A DNA stretch of 64,000 nt from Falsochrobactrum ovis (GTDB lineage Bacteria > Pseudomonadota > Alphaproteobacteria > Rhizobiales > Rhizobiaceae). Position numbers and translations under genes: made by a program. Each line of letters starts with the position of its first letter. Position 1 is the stretch's first letter. The notes below the pieces were generated by a model that ran no database searches, had not been told where the DNA came from, and was given only the letters and a program-made list of their open reading frames with translations. Below are positions 54,973-63,811 of this stretch, in pieces. The stretch is taken from assembly GCF_003259955.1 (NCBI RefSeq), contig NZ_QLMK01000001.1:495315-559314 (forward strand). Direction: 5' to 3'.

Positions 54973-55794
54973 TTATCGTGATAATTTCATATGGCGGTTT
55001 ACGTCTTTATAGAGCAAATAGCGAAATCTACCAGGCCCGCCTGCATAACATGCTTGCGGGCAGAAGGCGCGCAGCCACATGAAATCACCGGCCTCCACCT
55101 CGACCCAATCTTGATTAAGCCGATAAACCGCTTTCCCTTCCAATACATATAGCCCGTGTTCCATCACATGGGTTTCGAGAAATGGAATGACCCCGCCCGG
55201 CTCGAAAGTCACGATATTCACATGCATATCGTGCCGTAGATCTTCGGGATCAACGAAACGCGTTGTAGACCACGCGCCGTCTGTATCCGGCATCGCAATG
55301 GGTTCTATGTCTTTTTCATTGAGAAAAAGCGGAGGCGGAACATCAATCCCGTCAACATATTCATATGTTTTGCGGATCCAGTGAAACCGAACCGGGCGTT
55401 CGCTATTATTTGATGCGCTCCAGCCGCATTGTGGTGGAAGATAAGCATATCCGCCCTCGGTCAGCACATGTTTGTCGCCCCGAATTTGGACCGTCAATTC
55501 GCCTTCAACGACAAACAAAACACCCTGAGCGGTTCCATCAAGTTCCGCTCGTTGGCTACCACCGCCCGGCTGCACTTCCATGATATATTGCGAGAAAGTC
55601 TCGGCAAAGCCGGAGAGGGGACGCGCAATCACCCAGGCGCGGGTCTTTTCCCAAAAGGGCAGATAGCTCGTTACTATATCGCTAAAAGTACCTTTGGGGA
55701 TAACCGCATAGGCTTGCGTAAATACCGCCCGGTCTGTCAGCAATTGCGTCTGCGGCGGCAGGCCGCCAGTCGGGGCGTAATATTTTCGGCTCAT
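54973..55794 (-). CDS. allE: (S)-ureidoglycine aminohydrolase
   Basis: A 273-residue bicupin enzyme that releases ammonia from ureidoglycine to give ureidoglycolate in allantoin breakdown. It starts MSRKYYAPTGGLPPQTQLLT. Cupin 1 shows GTAQGVLFVVEGELTVQI and YAYLPPQCGWSASN. Cupin 2 has the manganese ligands in MHVNIVTFEPGGVIPFLETH, VMEHGLYVLEGKAVY and MWLRAFCPQACYA. It lies 11 bp after the PuuE-UraD gene on the same strand, so they are cotranscribed. Confidence 0.92.
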   Translation of the reverse strand: MSRKYYAPTGGLPPQTQLLTDRAVFTQAYAVIPKGTFSDIVTSYLPFWEKTRAWVIARPLSGFAETFSQYIMEVQPGGGSQRAELDGTAQGVLFVVEGELTVQIRGDKHVLTEGGYAYLPPQCGWSASNNSERPVRFHWIRKTYEYVDGIDVPPPLFLNEKDIEPIAMPDTDGAWSTTRFVDPEDLRHDMHVNIVTFEPGGVIPFLETHVMEHGLYVLEGKAVYRLNQDWVEVEAGDFMWLRAFCPQACYAGGPGRFRYLLYKDVNRHMKLSR

Positions 55795-55805
55795 ATTGAA
55801 TGTCC

Positions 55806-57233
55806 TTAGAACAGTGTTTCGGGCAAAATATCTCGAAGTCGCAGCAGCGCTATACGTTCAACCTGCGCGCAAGCGGTGTTAAATTCGGTTTCGCGGTCAT
55901 TATTCAGACGCCGTTTGAAGGCTGACAGAATTTCATGCTTGCTGCGACCCTTGACAGCAATGATGAACGGAAATCCGAATTTTTGCGTATATGCTTCATT
56001 GAGTTCGGTAAATTCGCGCCGCTCTTCGTCGCTGAGCAAATCTAGTCCTGCTGACGCTTGTTCAGCGGTGGATTCAGCGGTAAGGCGCTTTGCTTGCGCA
56101 AGTTTGCCGGCAAGATCGGGGTGGGCGCGCAAAACGCCCAATTTCTCTTCATCATTTGCGTTTTTAAATATGCGCGAGAGCTGCGCATGAAGCCCCGACG
56201 CGGTATCAGCAAGTTCCGACAGCCCCGCCTCATAGGCACGTTCTGCAATCCACGGTGAATGTTCAAAAATGCCGCCATATCGCGAGACAAACTCTTGGCG
56301 CGAGCTTTGCGAGGGCACAATTTCCGGCACAAGTGGAGAATGATATTCATGCCAATGCCGGGCGATTTCTTCTCGCTTCGCTATCCAAACTTTTTCATGG
56401 CCTTGCACATAATCGAGAAAGCGTTCCAGCGCGGCCATGCGGCCAGGACGGCCAACAATACGGCAATGCAACCCGATGGACATCATCTTTGCTGCACCTT
56501 CTGCCCCTTCGCGATAAAGAATGTCGAAACAATCCTTCAAATAGGTGAAAAACTGCTCACCCGTATTAAAACCCTGCGGGGTTACAAAACGCATATCATT
56601 TGCATCCAACGTATAGGGCACGATCAGATGCGGCTTATCTCGTCCTTTGACCCAATAGGGTAATTCATCTGCATAGGAATCAGATGAATAAAGAAAACCG
56701 CCTTCTTCAATGACCAGCTTAAGCGTGTTGTCAGACGGTTTTCCCTGATAAATGCCAAGCGGACGCGAACCCGTAATTTCCGTATGAAGACGCACCGCTT
56801 CGCGAATATGTTCGCGCTCTACCTCTTCTGGGCAATCCTTATATTCAAGCCAGCGCAAACCATGGCTGGCGATTTCCCAATCTGCCTCTTTCATGGCTGC
56901 AACCGCTTCTGGGTTGCGCGCCATTGCAAGCGTCACCCCATAGACCGTAACCGGTATATCGCGGCGGGTGAATGCACGCCATAATCTCCAAAATCCAGAA
57001 CGCGCTCCATATTCATATATGGATTCCATATTGAGATTGCGCTGCCCATTCCAAGCTTGTGCTCCCACAATCTCGGATAAAAGGCACTCGGAAGCCGGGT
57101 CACCATCAAGAATGCAGCTTTCGCCGCCTTCTTCGTAATTGATGACAAATTGCACAGCAATATTGGCCCCGCCTGGCCATTTAGGATCGGGTGTGTTGCG
57201 GCCATAGCCAATAAGATTGCGCGGATAGTTCAT
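55806..57233 (-). CDS. puuE: PuuE allantoinase fused to OHCU decarboxylase
   Basis: A 475-residue fusion. Residues about 1-305 form a cofactor-light allantoinase of the polysaccharide-deacetylase type (RNLIGYGRNTPDPKWPGGAN, VQFVINYEEGGESCILDGD, ASHGLRWLEYKDCP, MMSIGLHCRIVGRPGRM). Residues about 310-475 form a UraD-type decarboxylase (SRYGGIFEHSPWIAERAYEA, LRAHPDLAGKL, FTELNEAYTQKFGFPFI, VKGRSKHEIL with the catalytic histidine region). It would convert OHCU to allantoin and allantoin to allantoate. Divergent from xdhA. Uricase and HIU hydrolase are not in the window. Confidence 0.93.
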   Translation of the reverse strand: MNYPRNLIGYGRNTPDPKWPGGANIAVQFVINYEEGGESCILDGDPASECLLSEIVGAQAWNGQRNLNMESIYEYGARSGFWRLWRAFTRRDIPVTVYGVTLAMARNPEAVAAMKEADWEIASHGLRWLEYKDCPEEVEREHIREAVRLHTEITGSRPLGIYQGKPSDNTLKLVIEEGGFLYSSDSYADELPYWVKGRDKPHLIVPYTLDANDMRFVTPQGFNTGEQFFTYLKDCFDILYREGAEGAAKMMSIGLHCRIVGRPGRMAALERFLDYVQGHEKVWIAKREEIARHWHEYHSPLVPEIVPSQSSRQEFVSRYGGIFEHSPWIAERAYEAGLSELADTASGLHAQLSRIFKNANDEEKLGVLRAHPDLAGKLAQAKRLTAESTAEQASAGLDLLSDEERREFTELNEAYTQKFGFPFIIAVKGRSKHEILSAFKRRLNNDRETEFNTACAQVERIALLRLRDILPETLF

Positions 57234-57493
57234 GCAAGCTCCCCTGATTCTATATTTTGCCCAAGATAGGATATAATATCATTTCTACTCCCCTCAAAAA
57301 TTTGAAAGAGATCTAGCTAGAAATATCTTTTATAATAGGCAGAGGCAGGAAATACTGGCTGATGGGAGCTTGCGCAGTCAGATTGGTAAACTTGAGGAGA
57401 GACCGCGCAAAGACAACAGAACTTTGGCTTTAAGAACAAGGCAAGCCATTATCTTGTCCTTGTAATTGGCCGTTTGGAGGAGGAAATTATAAA

Positions 57494-58999
57494 ATGGCCC
57501 AAAGCATAGCTGAACCTGTCAGCGATATGTCTATAAGGCATGCACTACGCTTTCTTCTTAATGGAGAGCAGGTAGAGCTTTATAATGTCGGGCCAACGGA
57601 AACTCTTTTAGATTATCTACGGCTTCGTGCAAGATTGCGCGGCAGCAAGGAAGGCTGCGCCGAGGGCGATTGTGGTGCTTGCACGGTACTTGTCGGCAAA
57701 ATCTCATCGGGCGAATTGATTTATGAAGGCGTCAATGCCTGCATCCGCTTCATAGGATCGCTCGATGGCTGCCATGTGGTGACAATTGAGCAGCTGCGTG
57801 GTGCCGATGGCGGATTGCATCCGGTGCAACAGGCCATGATCGATTTTCACGCCTCCCAATGCGGCTTTTGCACCCCGGGTTTTGTCATGGCGCTCTATGC
57901 GCTTTGGATGCGCAATCCGCAACCCTCTGATTTCGCGATTGAAAAAGCCCTGCAAGGCAATCTTTGCCGTTGCACAGGTTATGAACCCATCATCCGCGCT
58001 GCCCGCGCCATATCGGATTATGGCACGGTGAACGATGATCCGCTCGCCGCCGAGCGGGCGAAAGTACGCGCGCAGCTCGACGCAATCCATGACGGCAAAC
58101 GCGTCGAAATTGGTGAAGGCAAAGATCGATTGATCATTCCTTCCAATCTGGATGATTTTGCAAATATTCTGGCGCAAGAACCCAATGCCACCATCGTTGC
58201 GGGTTCGACCGATGTTGGCCTGTGGGTCACCAAGATGATGCGTGATATTTCACCGGTTTTATTCATCGCTAATATCGAAGAATTGCGTTCCATTGCGGAA
58301 GAAAATGGAACCATCACCATTGGCGCAGGCGTAACCTATTCGGAAGCTTTTTCATTTCTGACCAAACGCATCCCCGCACTGGGACATTTGATTGATCGGA
58401 TTGGCGGCGAACAGATCCGCAATATGGGCACAATCGGCGGCAATATTGCAAATGGCTCGCCGATTGGCGATATGCCGCCGCCATTGATAGCACTCAATGC
58501 CACGCTGACGCTGCGAAAAGGGCATGAGCGCCGCACCATCCCGCTTGAGGATTTCTTCATTGCCTATGGCAAACAGGACCGACAGCCGGGCGAATTTGTC
58601 GAGGCGGTACATGTGCCGTTGCCTCAAGCCCAAAGCCATTTTGCCACCTATAAAATCTCCAAACGACGTGAAGAAGATATAACCGCAGCTTTGGGTGCGT
58701 TTTATCTGACCCTTGATGCGCAGAAAAATGTCGCTTCAATCCGCATAGCCTATGGCGGAATGGCCGCCACGCCAAAACGCGCAACAGCGGTGGAAGCAAG
58801 CCTGCTGGGCAAGCCATGGACCCATGAAACAGTCGAGGCGGCACTTGAGGCCTATTCTATCGACTATCAACCCTTGAGCGATATGCGCGCAAGCGCCGAA
58901 TATCGCTTGATGGTCGCCCGCAATTTATTGCGCCGCTTTTTCCTTGAGACGCAAGGTGTAGAACACCCCTTCCGCCTTGAACAGATCGAAGCTGCGTGA
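57494..58999 (+). CDS. xdhA: xanthine dehydrogenase small subunit
   Basis: A 501-residue Fe-S/FAD subunit. The N-terminus has a plant-type 2Fe-2S site GCAEGDCGACTVLVG with an upstream cysteine, then the second 2Fe-2S domain QCGFCTPGFVMALYAL and LCRCTGYEPI. The FAD domain (about 210-390) includes IVAGSTDVGLWVTK and GTIGGNIANGSPIGDMPP. With XdhB it oxidises hypoxanthine and xanthine to urate using NAD. It starts an xdhABC operon; the xdhB ribosome site overlaps its stop. Confidence 0.95.
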   Translation: MAQSIAEPVSDMSIRHALRFLLNGEQVELYNVGPTETLLDYLRLRARLRGSKEGCAEGDCGACTVLVGKISSGELIYEGVNACIRFIGSLDGCHVVTIEQLRGADGGLHPVQQAMIDFHASQCGFCTPGFVMALYALWMRNPQPSDFAIEKALQGNLCRCTGYEPIIRAARAISDYGTVNDDPLAAERAKVRAQLDAIHDGKRVEIGEGKDRLIIPSNLDDFANILAQEPNATIVAGSTDVGLWVTKMMRDISPVLFIANIEELRSIAEENGTITIGAGVTYSEAFSFLTKRIPALGHLIDRIGGEQIRNMGTIGGNIANGSPIGDMPPPLIALNATLTLRKGHERRTIPLEDFFIAYGKQDRQPGEFVEAVHVPLPQAQSHFATYKISKRREEDITAALGAFYLTLDAQKNVASIRIAYGGMAATPKRATAVEASLLGKPWTHETVEAALEAYSIDYQPLSDMRASAEYRLMVARNLLRRFFLETQGVEHPFRLEQIEAA

Positions 59000-59010
59000 G
59001 GAGGATTAAG

Positions 59011-61371
59011 ATGAACAAGCATTGTCAATCACTTACCGCCTCACGCATCAAGGGTGGCGTTGCCACCGATGAAAAACATGATTCCGCGTATAAACATGTC
59101 ACGGGTACGGCAATCTATATTGATGATATGCCCGAACCCGAAGGCACATTGCATATTGGGATAGGCTATTCGACCGTTGCCCATGCGACGATTAAATTGC
59201 TGGATCTTTCAGCGGTGCGCGTTGCACCCGGCGTGGTTGATGTACTCACCGCCGACGACATCCCCGGCATCAATGATGTATCCCCTTCGGGCATGAATGA
59301 TGATCCGATCCTCGCCCCCGGCAAGGTGGAATTTCACGGCCAGCCGATTTTTGCAGTTGTTGCTAAAACCCGCGATCAAGCCCGCCGTGCCGCCCGCCTT
59401 GCTATTGTGGAATATGAAGAAATGCCGGGCATTTTTTCGATTGATAGACTGGATGGGAAAACGGATCGACTGGTTTTCACACCGCTGACCCTTAGTCGCG
59501 GTGATGCACGCAAAGCGATTGATCAAGCACCGAAAAAGGTCAAAGGTCGAATGCGTATTGGCGGGCAGGATCATTTTTATCTGGAAGGCCAAGTGTCACT
59601 GGCAGTCCCCGGAGAGGATGAAGATGTCACGATCTATTGCTCGACACAGGGCCCAAGTGAAACCCAACATCTTGTAGCAAATGCGCTAGGGGTGGCGAGC
59701 CATTCCGTCACCGTCGAAGTGCGCCGCATGGGTGGCGGGTTTGGCGGCAAGGAAACGCAGGCCAATCAATGGGCAGCGATTGCGGCAATTGCCGCGAAAA
59801 AACATCGGCGCGCTGTCAAAATCAGGCTCGACCGCGATGAGGATATGACCTCAACCGGCAAGCGCCATGATTTCATGATCGATTATGAAGTTGGCTTCGA
59901 TGAAGAAGGCAATATTCTCGGTGTCGATTTTATGTTTGCGCTCAATGCTGGTTTTTCAGCCGATCTATCTGGCCCCGTCGGTGATCGCGCATTATTCCAC
60001 TGTGATAATGCCTATTTTTATCCGGCAGTTCATGCAAAATCCGCGCCCCTTTATACCAATACGGTGTCCAACACCGCTTTCCGCGGCTTTGGCGGACCGC
60101 AAGGCATGGTAGGGGCGGAAAGGATTATTGAAGAGGTGGCCTTTGCTCTGGGCAAAGACCCGCTCGAAATCCGCAAGCGCAATTTCTACGATGCAATGGG
60201 CACAAATGGCTCGCGCAATGTCACGCCCTATCACCAAAAAGTGGAAGATTGCATTATCCAACGCATCATAGAGGAACTTGAAGAAAGCGCAGATTACGCC
60301 GCCCGTCGTGACGCGATACGCGAATTCAACGCCCGCAATCCCTATCTTAAAAAAGGAATTGCGCTGACACCGGTAAAATTTGGTATTTCCTTCACCAAGA
60401 CCGAATCCAATCAGGCTGGCGCTTTGGTGCATATCTATAGCGATGGCTCAGTTCATATGAACCATGGCGGAACCGAAATGGGGCAGGGGCTTCATTTGAA
60501 GGTTGCTCAAGTTGTGGCCGAGGAATTTCAGATCGATATTGATCGGGTTAAAATCACCGCCACTACGACGGGCAAAGTTCCCAACACTTCGCCGACGGCT
60601 GCATCATCGGGCGCTGATTTAAATGGTATGGCCGCGCAAGACGCCGCAAGACAGATTAAAAAACGGCTTATTCATTTTGCTTCACATCAATATCAAGTGC
60701 CGGAAGATCAGATCGTCTTTTTGCCCAACCGTATCCGCGTTGGCAATCAGGAAATCAGTTTTAATGATCTGGTCGAACAAGCCTATATCGGACGTGTCCA
60801 ATTATCCGCGGCTGGCCATTATAAAACGCCGAAAATCCATTGGGATCGCGCCAAGGGCAAGGGCCATGCCTTCTATTATTTTGCCTATGGCGCAGCCTGT
60901 TCTGAAGTCTGTGTCGATACGCTAACCGGTGAATATGTGGTCGAACGCGCCGATATTCTGCATGATACAGGCCGTTCGCTCAATCGCGCTATTGATATTG
61001 GACAGGTGGAAGGCGCGTATATTCAGGGCATGGGCTGGCTAACAACGGAAGAACTGGTCTGGGATGATAAGGGTCGGCTGCGCACCCATGCACCCTCAAC
61101 CTATAAGATCCCGCTCGCGTCCGACCGACCTAAAATCTTCAATGTCGCGCTGACGGATTGGTCAGAGGCTTATGAGCCGACCATTCACCGTTCCAAAGCG
61201 GTGGGCGAGCCGCCGCTTCCGCATGGAATGTCGGTATTTTATGCACTTTCTGATGCAGTAGCCAGCCTGGCAGATTATAAAATCTGTCCACGCCTCGATG
61301 CACCTGCAACGCCGGAGCGCGTGCTTATGGCAATTGAGCGCATGCGAGCGTTGAAAGCATTGAAAGCCTAA
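59011..61371 (+). CDS. xdhB: xanthine dehydrogenase molybdenum subunit
   Basis: A 786-residue molybdopterin subunit. Segments are HVTGTAIYIDDMPEPEGTLH, QDHFYLEGQ, RRMGGGFGGKETQ (molybdopterin contact), NTAFRGFGGPQGM with the substrate arginine, GTEMGQGLHLKVAQV, TAASSGADLNG, and VGEPPLPHGMSVFYAL with the catalytic glutamate. Length matches bacterial XdhB. AGGAGG precedes ATG 59011; a GTG at 58996 is open but overlaps xdhA. xdhC follows 3 bp later. Confidence 0.95.
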   Translation: MNKHCQSLTASRIKGGVATDEKHDSAYKHVTGTAIYIDDMPEPEGTLHIGIGYSTVAHATIKLLDLSAVRVAPGVVDVLTADDIPGINDVSPSGMNDDPILAPGKVEFHGQPIFAVVAKTRDQARRAARLAIVEYEEMPGIFSIDRLDGKTDRLVFTPLTLSRGDARKAIDQAPKKVKGRMRIGGQDHFYLEGQVSLAVPGEDEDVTIYCSTQGPSETQHLVANALGVASHSVTVEVRRMGGGFGGKETQANQWAAIAAIAAKKHRRAVKIRLDRDEDMTSTGKRHDFMIDYEVGFDEEGNILGVDFMFALNAGFSADLSGPVGDRALFHCDNAYFYPAVHAKSAPLYTNTVSNTAFRGFGGPQGMVGAERIIEEVAFALGKDPLEIRKRNFYDAMGTNGSRNVTPYHQKVEDCIIQRIIEELEESADYAARRDAIREFNARNPYLKKGIALTPVKFGISFTKTESNQAGALVHIYSDGSVHMNHGGTEMGQGLHLKVAQVVAEEFQIDIDRVKITATTTGKVPNTSPTAASSGADLNGMAAQDAARQIKKRLIHFASHQYQVPEDQIVFLPNRIRVGNQEISFNDLVEQAYIGRVQLSAAGHYKTPKIHWDRAKGKGHAFYYFAYGAACSEVCVDTLTGEYVVERADILHDTGRSLNRAIDIGQVEGAYIQGMGWLTTEELVWDDKGRLRTHAPSTYKIPLASDRPKIFNVALTDWSEAYEPTIHRSKAVGEPPLPHGMSVFYALSDAVASLADYKICPRLDAPATPERVLMAIERMRALKALKA

Positions 61372-61374
61372 ACG

Positions 61375-62208
61375 ATGCGGGCAGCGCGCGACGATATTAG
61401 GGGGTTTATCAATCTTCACCCGGCTTGCGTGCTGGTGGAGGTTGTCGACGTCAAAGGGTCTGCGCCGCGGGAAGTAGGCACTTGGATGCTGGTTTCGCAA
61501 GAAAAAATCTTTCGCACCATTGGTGGCGGTCAGCTTGAATTTATGGCGATTGATCATGCGCGTGAAATCCTTGCGGGCAAGATAAATCAACCAATGGACG
61601 TGCCGCTAGGCCCAGAAATTGGCCAATGTTGTGGTGGGCGTGTCGGGCTTGAATTTCATCTGCTTGATCAGCCATTAACCGATAGGCTGATCCGGCGCAT
61701 CGACGCCGAAATTGCCAGCAGACCACAAGTCTTTATTTTCGGCGCAGGTCATGTAGGTAATGCGTTGGCTGTGGCGTTTTCACAAACACCAGTGCGCGTT
61801 ACGCTGGTCGATACCCGCGAGAGCGAGCTTTTAGCAATTGATATTCCCGGTGTTGAAATGCGCCTTGTCGCCATGCCCGAGCAGGTAGTACGCGAAGCTC
61901 CATCCGGCAGTGCTTTTATCATTCTCACTCATGATCATGCATTGGATTTTCTGATCACCGCCGAAGCTTTGCAGCGCGGTGATGCCGCCTATATCGGGAT
62001 GATCGGTTCAAAAACTAAAAAAGCCAGCTTGAAAAACTGGCTCAAACGAGAGCTGGGCGAAGCTTCCTTTGTTGAAAAAGTCACCTGTCCGATTGGCGCC
62101 TCCAGCCTGAAAGACAAACGACCCGAAGTAATTGCTGCATTGGTCACAGCAGAAGTCCTGACCGCCATTCTTGCGCGTGACCCTGTAAACACGGGTGTCC
62201 AGAATTAG
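61375..62208 (+). CDS. xdhC: XdhC molybdenum cofactor insertion protein
   Basis: A 277-residue accessory protein that loads sulfurated molybdenum cofactor into XdhB. The N-terminal XdhC/CoxI domain reads VEVVDVKGSAPREVGTWMLV, TIGGGQLEF and LGPEIGQCCGGRVGLEF with paired cysteines. A Rossmann-like C-terminal domain follows (VFIFGAGHVGNALAVAF, HDHALDFLI, YIGMIGSKTKKASL, IGASSLKDKRPEVIAALV). Last gene of xdhABC. A five-unit 9-bp repeat begins 2 bp after the stop. Confidence 0.94.
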   Translation: MRAARDDIRGFINLHPACVLVEVVDVKGSAPREVGTWMLVSQEKIFRTIGGGQLEFMAIDHAREILAGKINQPMDVPLGPEIGQCCGGRVGLEFHLLDQPLTDRLIRRIDAEIASRPQVFIFGAGHVGNALAVAFSQTPVRVTLVDTRESELLAIDIPGVEMRLVAMPEQVVREAPSGSAFIILTHDHALDFLITAEALQRGDAAYIGMIGSKTKKASLKNWLKRELGEASFVEKVTCPIGASSLKDKRPEVIAALVTAEVLTAILARDPVNTGVQN

Positions 62209-62209
62209 A

Positions 62210-62254
62210 TGCGACTAGCGCGGCCAGTGCGACTAGTGCGGCTAGTGCGGCTAG
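62210..62254. repeat. Five tandem 9-bp repeats after xdhC
   Basis: Units TGCGACTAG, CGCGGCCAG, TGCGACTAG, TGCGGCTAG, TGCGGCTAG. The last unit supplies the TAG stop of the minus-strand LysR fragment. Confidence 0.85.
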
Positions 62255-62450
62255 GCGAGAATTTCGCGAATGAGCCGCTGGCAACGCTCAGACATAAAAT
62301 CAATGATCAGACGCACTTTCGGATCTTGCAAACGTTTGTGCGGATAAATGGCGGCCAATTGAATAGGCGCTGGCGGGGTGCTTTCGAGGATTGGAACCAG
62401 CCTGCCTTCGCGCATATATTCCTTCACTTCGAAAAGCGGCTTGCTTGAGA
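62251..62450 (-). pseudogene. 3'-terminal fragment of a LysR regulator gene
   Basis: Encodes the last 60 or so residues of a LysR effector domain (LFEVKEYMREGRLVPILEST, PPAPIQLAAIYPHKRLQDPK, IIDFMSERCQRLIREILA) with no N-terminal part. About 157 bp (62279-62434) is nearly identical to 63840-63995, but the last 11 codons differ. It is the displaced or duplicated end of the LysR gene at the right edge. Confidence 0.8.
62279..62434. repeat. LysR 3'-end direct repeat, copy 1
   Basis: Matches 63840-63995 in the same orientation with only about two mismatches by eye (62311 and 62320). The block ends abruptly on the left, inside the final codons of the gene. Confidence 0.88.
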
Positions 62451-62567
62451 CGGGACGTGAGAAGCGCCCGTGTGAGTGTAACGAAGTAAAGCAACATACA
62501 TGTTTTAGAAGTTTTATCTGTGAAATCGTCAAAATAAAATGTTGAAGTTCAATGAGAGTAGCAATTG

Positions 62568-62594
62568 AGCGGCAGTTATAATTGAACTGCCGCT
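62568..62594. terminator. Hairpin at the end of the inserted gene
   Basis: Perfect ten-bp stem AGCGGCAGTT / AACTGCCGCT with a 7-base loop, 27 bp beyond the stop of the DUF3472-like gene. The weak T tract (TTGTT) is on the plus strand. Confidence 0.55.
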
Positions 62595-62621
62595 TTGTTA
62601 AAAGGATTGTTTGATTATCAC

Positions 62622-63721
62622 TTAAACAGTGAATGGTTGCTTTCTAGAAGATATCTCATCAAATATGCTAGAAATCTCGATGACCGCTACATAGTTTCCA
62701 CTTGTTATGCTGGAATATGTATAGAATGAGCACTGTCTTCTGTCGGGAACAGCATCATGGTTTGTCCAAACTGGATTAACGGGATCAGTATCGCTATATA
62801 TTCTAATAGTATAGCTTAACTGAGGAGGTTGTTTGTTACTTATATCCCACTTTGCGGTAATGTAATTTTGATCTTTATCGTATCTCACGTCAAAGGATAT
62901 TATTTCACTCGGGCCGATAGGTTTCGGTTTCGCGTCAAATTGATTGGGTGTCAAAGTAATACTGGGTGAGCTATTATCAAAGGTGCCGCCGGCAGTAATT
63001 TTGATATTTGTGTCTTGGTATACAGTTTCTGCTTTCCAAGAATTGTAGGGCTCCCCACCGGATGCTACATAGTGTAAAGGTTTTCCCAGATTCCACCCGG
63101 ATGCATTTTGAAATGCTGTCCGTATACACCACTATAGCCGAGCGCAGAGCCACTATACCGTTCCAGGAACCCGCCGATCTGAGTGCCGGTGAGAGGCAAA
63201 TTTTTCTCAGGAATGGACGCGGCCATGTATTCAGTCCAGATTCCAGAAGAATAGTCGTACATAAAATGCGCCATATGGGTCATGTCTTCGTCAGGTTTAT
63301 ACCAACGTCGAATGACTGTTGCATACCAAGTATCAGCCTTCCATGGCATGGGGCTGTCAGTCTCATTGTCTGTATGCAGTCCTGTTCCTTCCCCCTGGAA
63401 GTGAGATACATTGGTCCCGGGAGCTGCATATTCTAGTAGAGCCTCGGTTGGTTCACCCGGTGGACGATCTTTCACATCCCAAATAGAGCAAATGTTATTA
63501 TAGGTATTATTATGCTGAATTCCAGCGTAACCGCCACGTTGGTTAAAATAAAAATTACAGCAGGACCAATAAATACATTGGGCCAGGCCGTCTGAAGGGA
63601 CATATTGTTCTACATAATATAGTTCGGCTGTATTGGATTCAAATACAGAGCTGATATAGGGACCCCAACTTGGTACAAGTTCCGTATCATCAGGATTTAC
63701 AAAATTATAACGCTTTTTCAT
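62622..63721 (-). pseudogene. DUF3472-like protein gene with a frameshift
   Basis: Two abutting frames form one gene of about 366 codons. The first part starts MKKRYNFVNPDD at ATG 63721 (AAAGGA upstream). It has a DUF3472-like core (GYAGIQHNNTYNNICSIWDV, GTGLHTDNETDSPMPWKADT, TWYATVIRRWYKPDED) and stops at 63065. Reading continues in the other frame (GKPLHYVASGGEPYNSWKAE) into a beta-rich tail ending PFTV. One extra base in the GGGAAAA tract (63081-63087) restores a single frame through WEKPLHYVASGG. No signal peptide. AT-rich and unlike neighbours, so probably acquired. Could be a real pseudogene, phase variation or a sequencing error. Confidence 0.75.
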
Positions 63722-63811
63722 CTTATTTTCCTTTAATAAAAGATGATAATTGCGTCCTTTAATATTTTTTTTAAGTTGGTTCTTATTACAGGGGCCTGCC
63801 AAATGTGCCTA

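Noticed and set aside
62209-62448. 79-codon plus-strand frame after xdhC starting MRLARPVRLV
   Set aside because: It is the translation of the 9-bp repeats followed by the antisense of the LysR fragment.
62568-62594. Hairpin as evidence of an integron attC site
   Set aside because: No integrase, and no R/L box core sites; it is a simple perfect hairpin next to a gene end.
63081-63087. Programmed -1 frameshift in the DUF3472-like gene
   Set aside because: The tract does not fit the X-XXY-YYZ slippery heptamer in the reading frame, so a one-base loss or tract-length variation is more likely.
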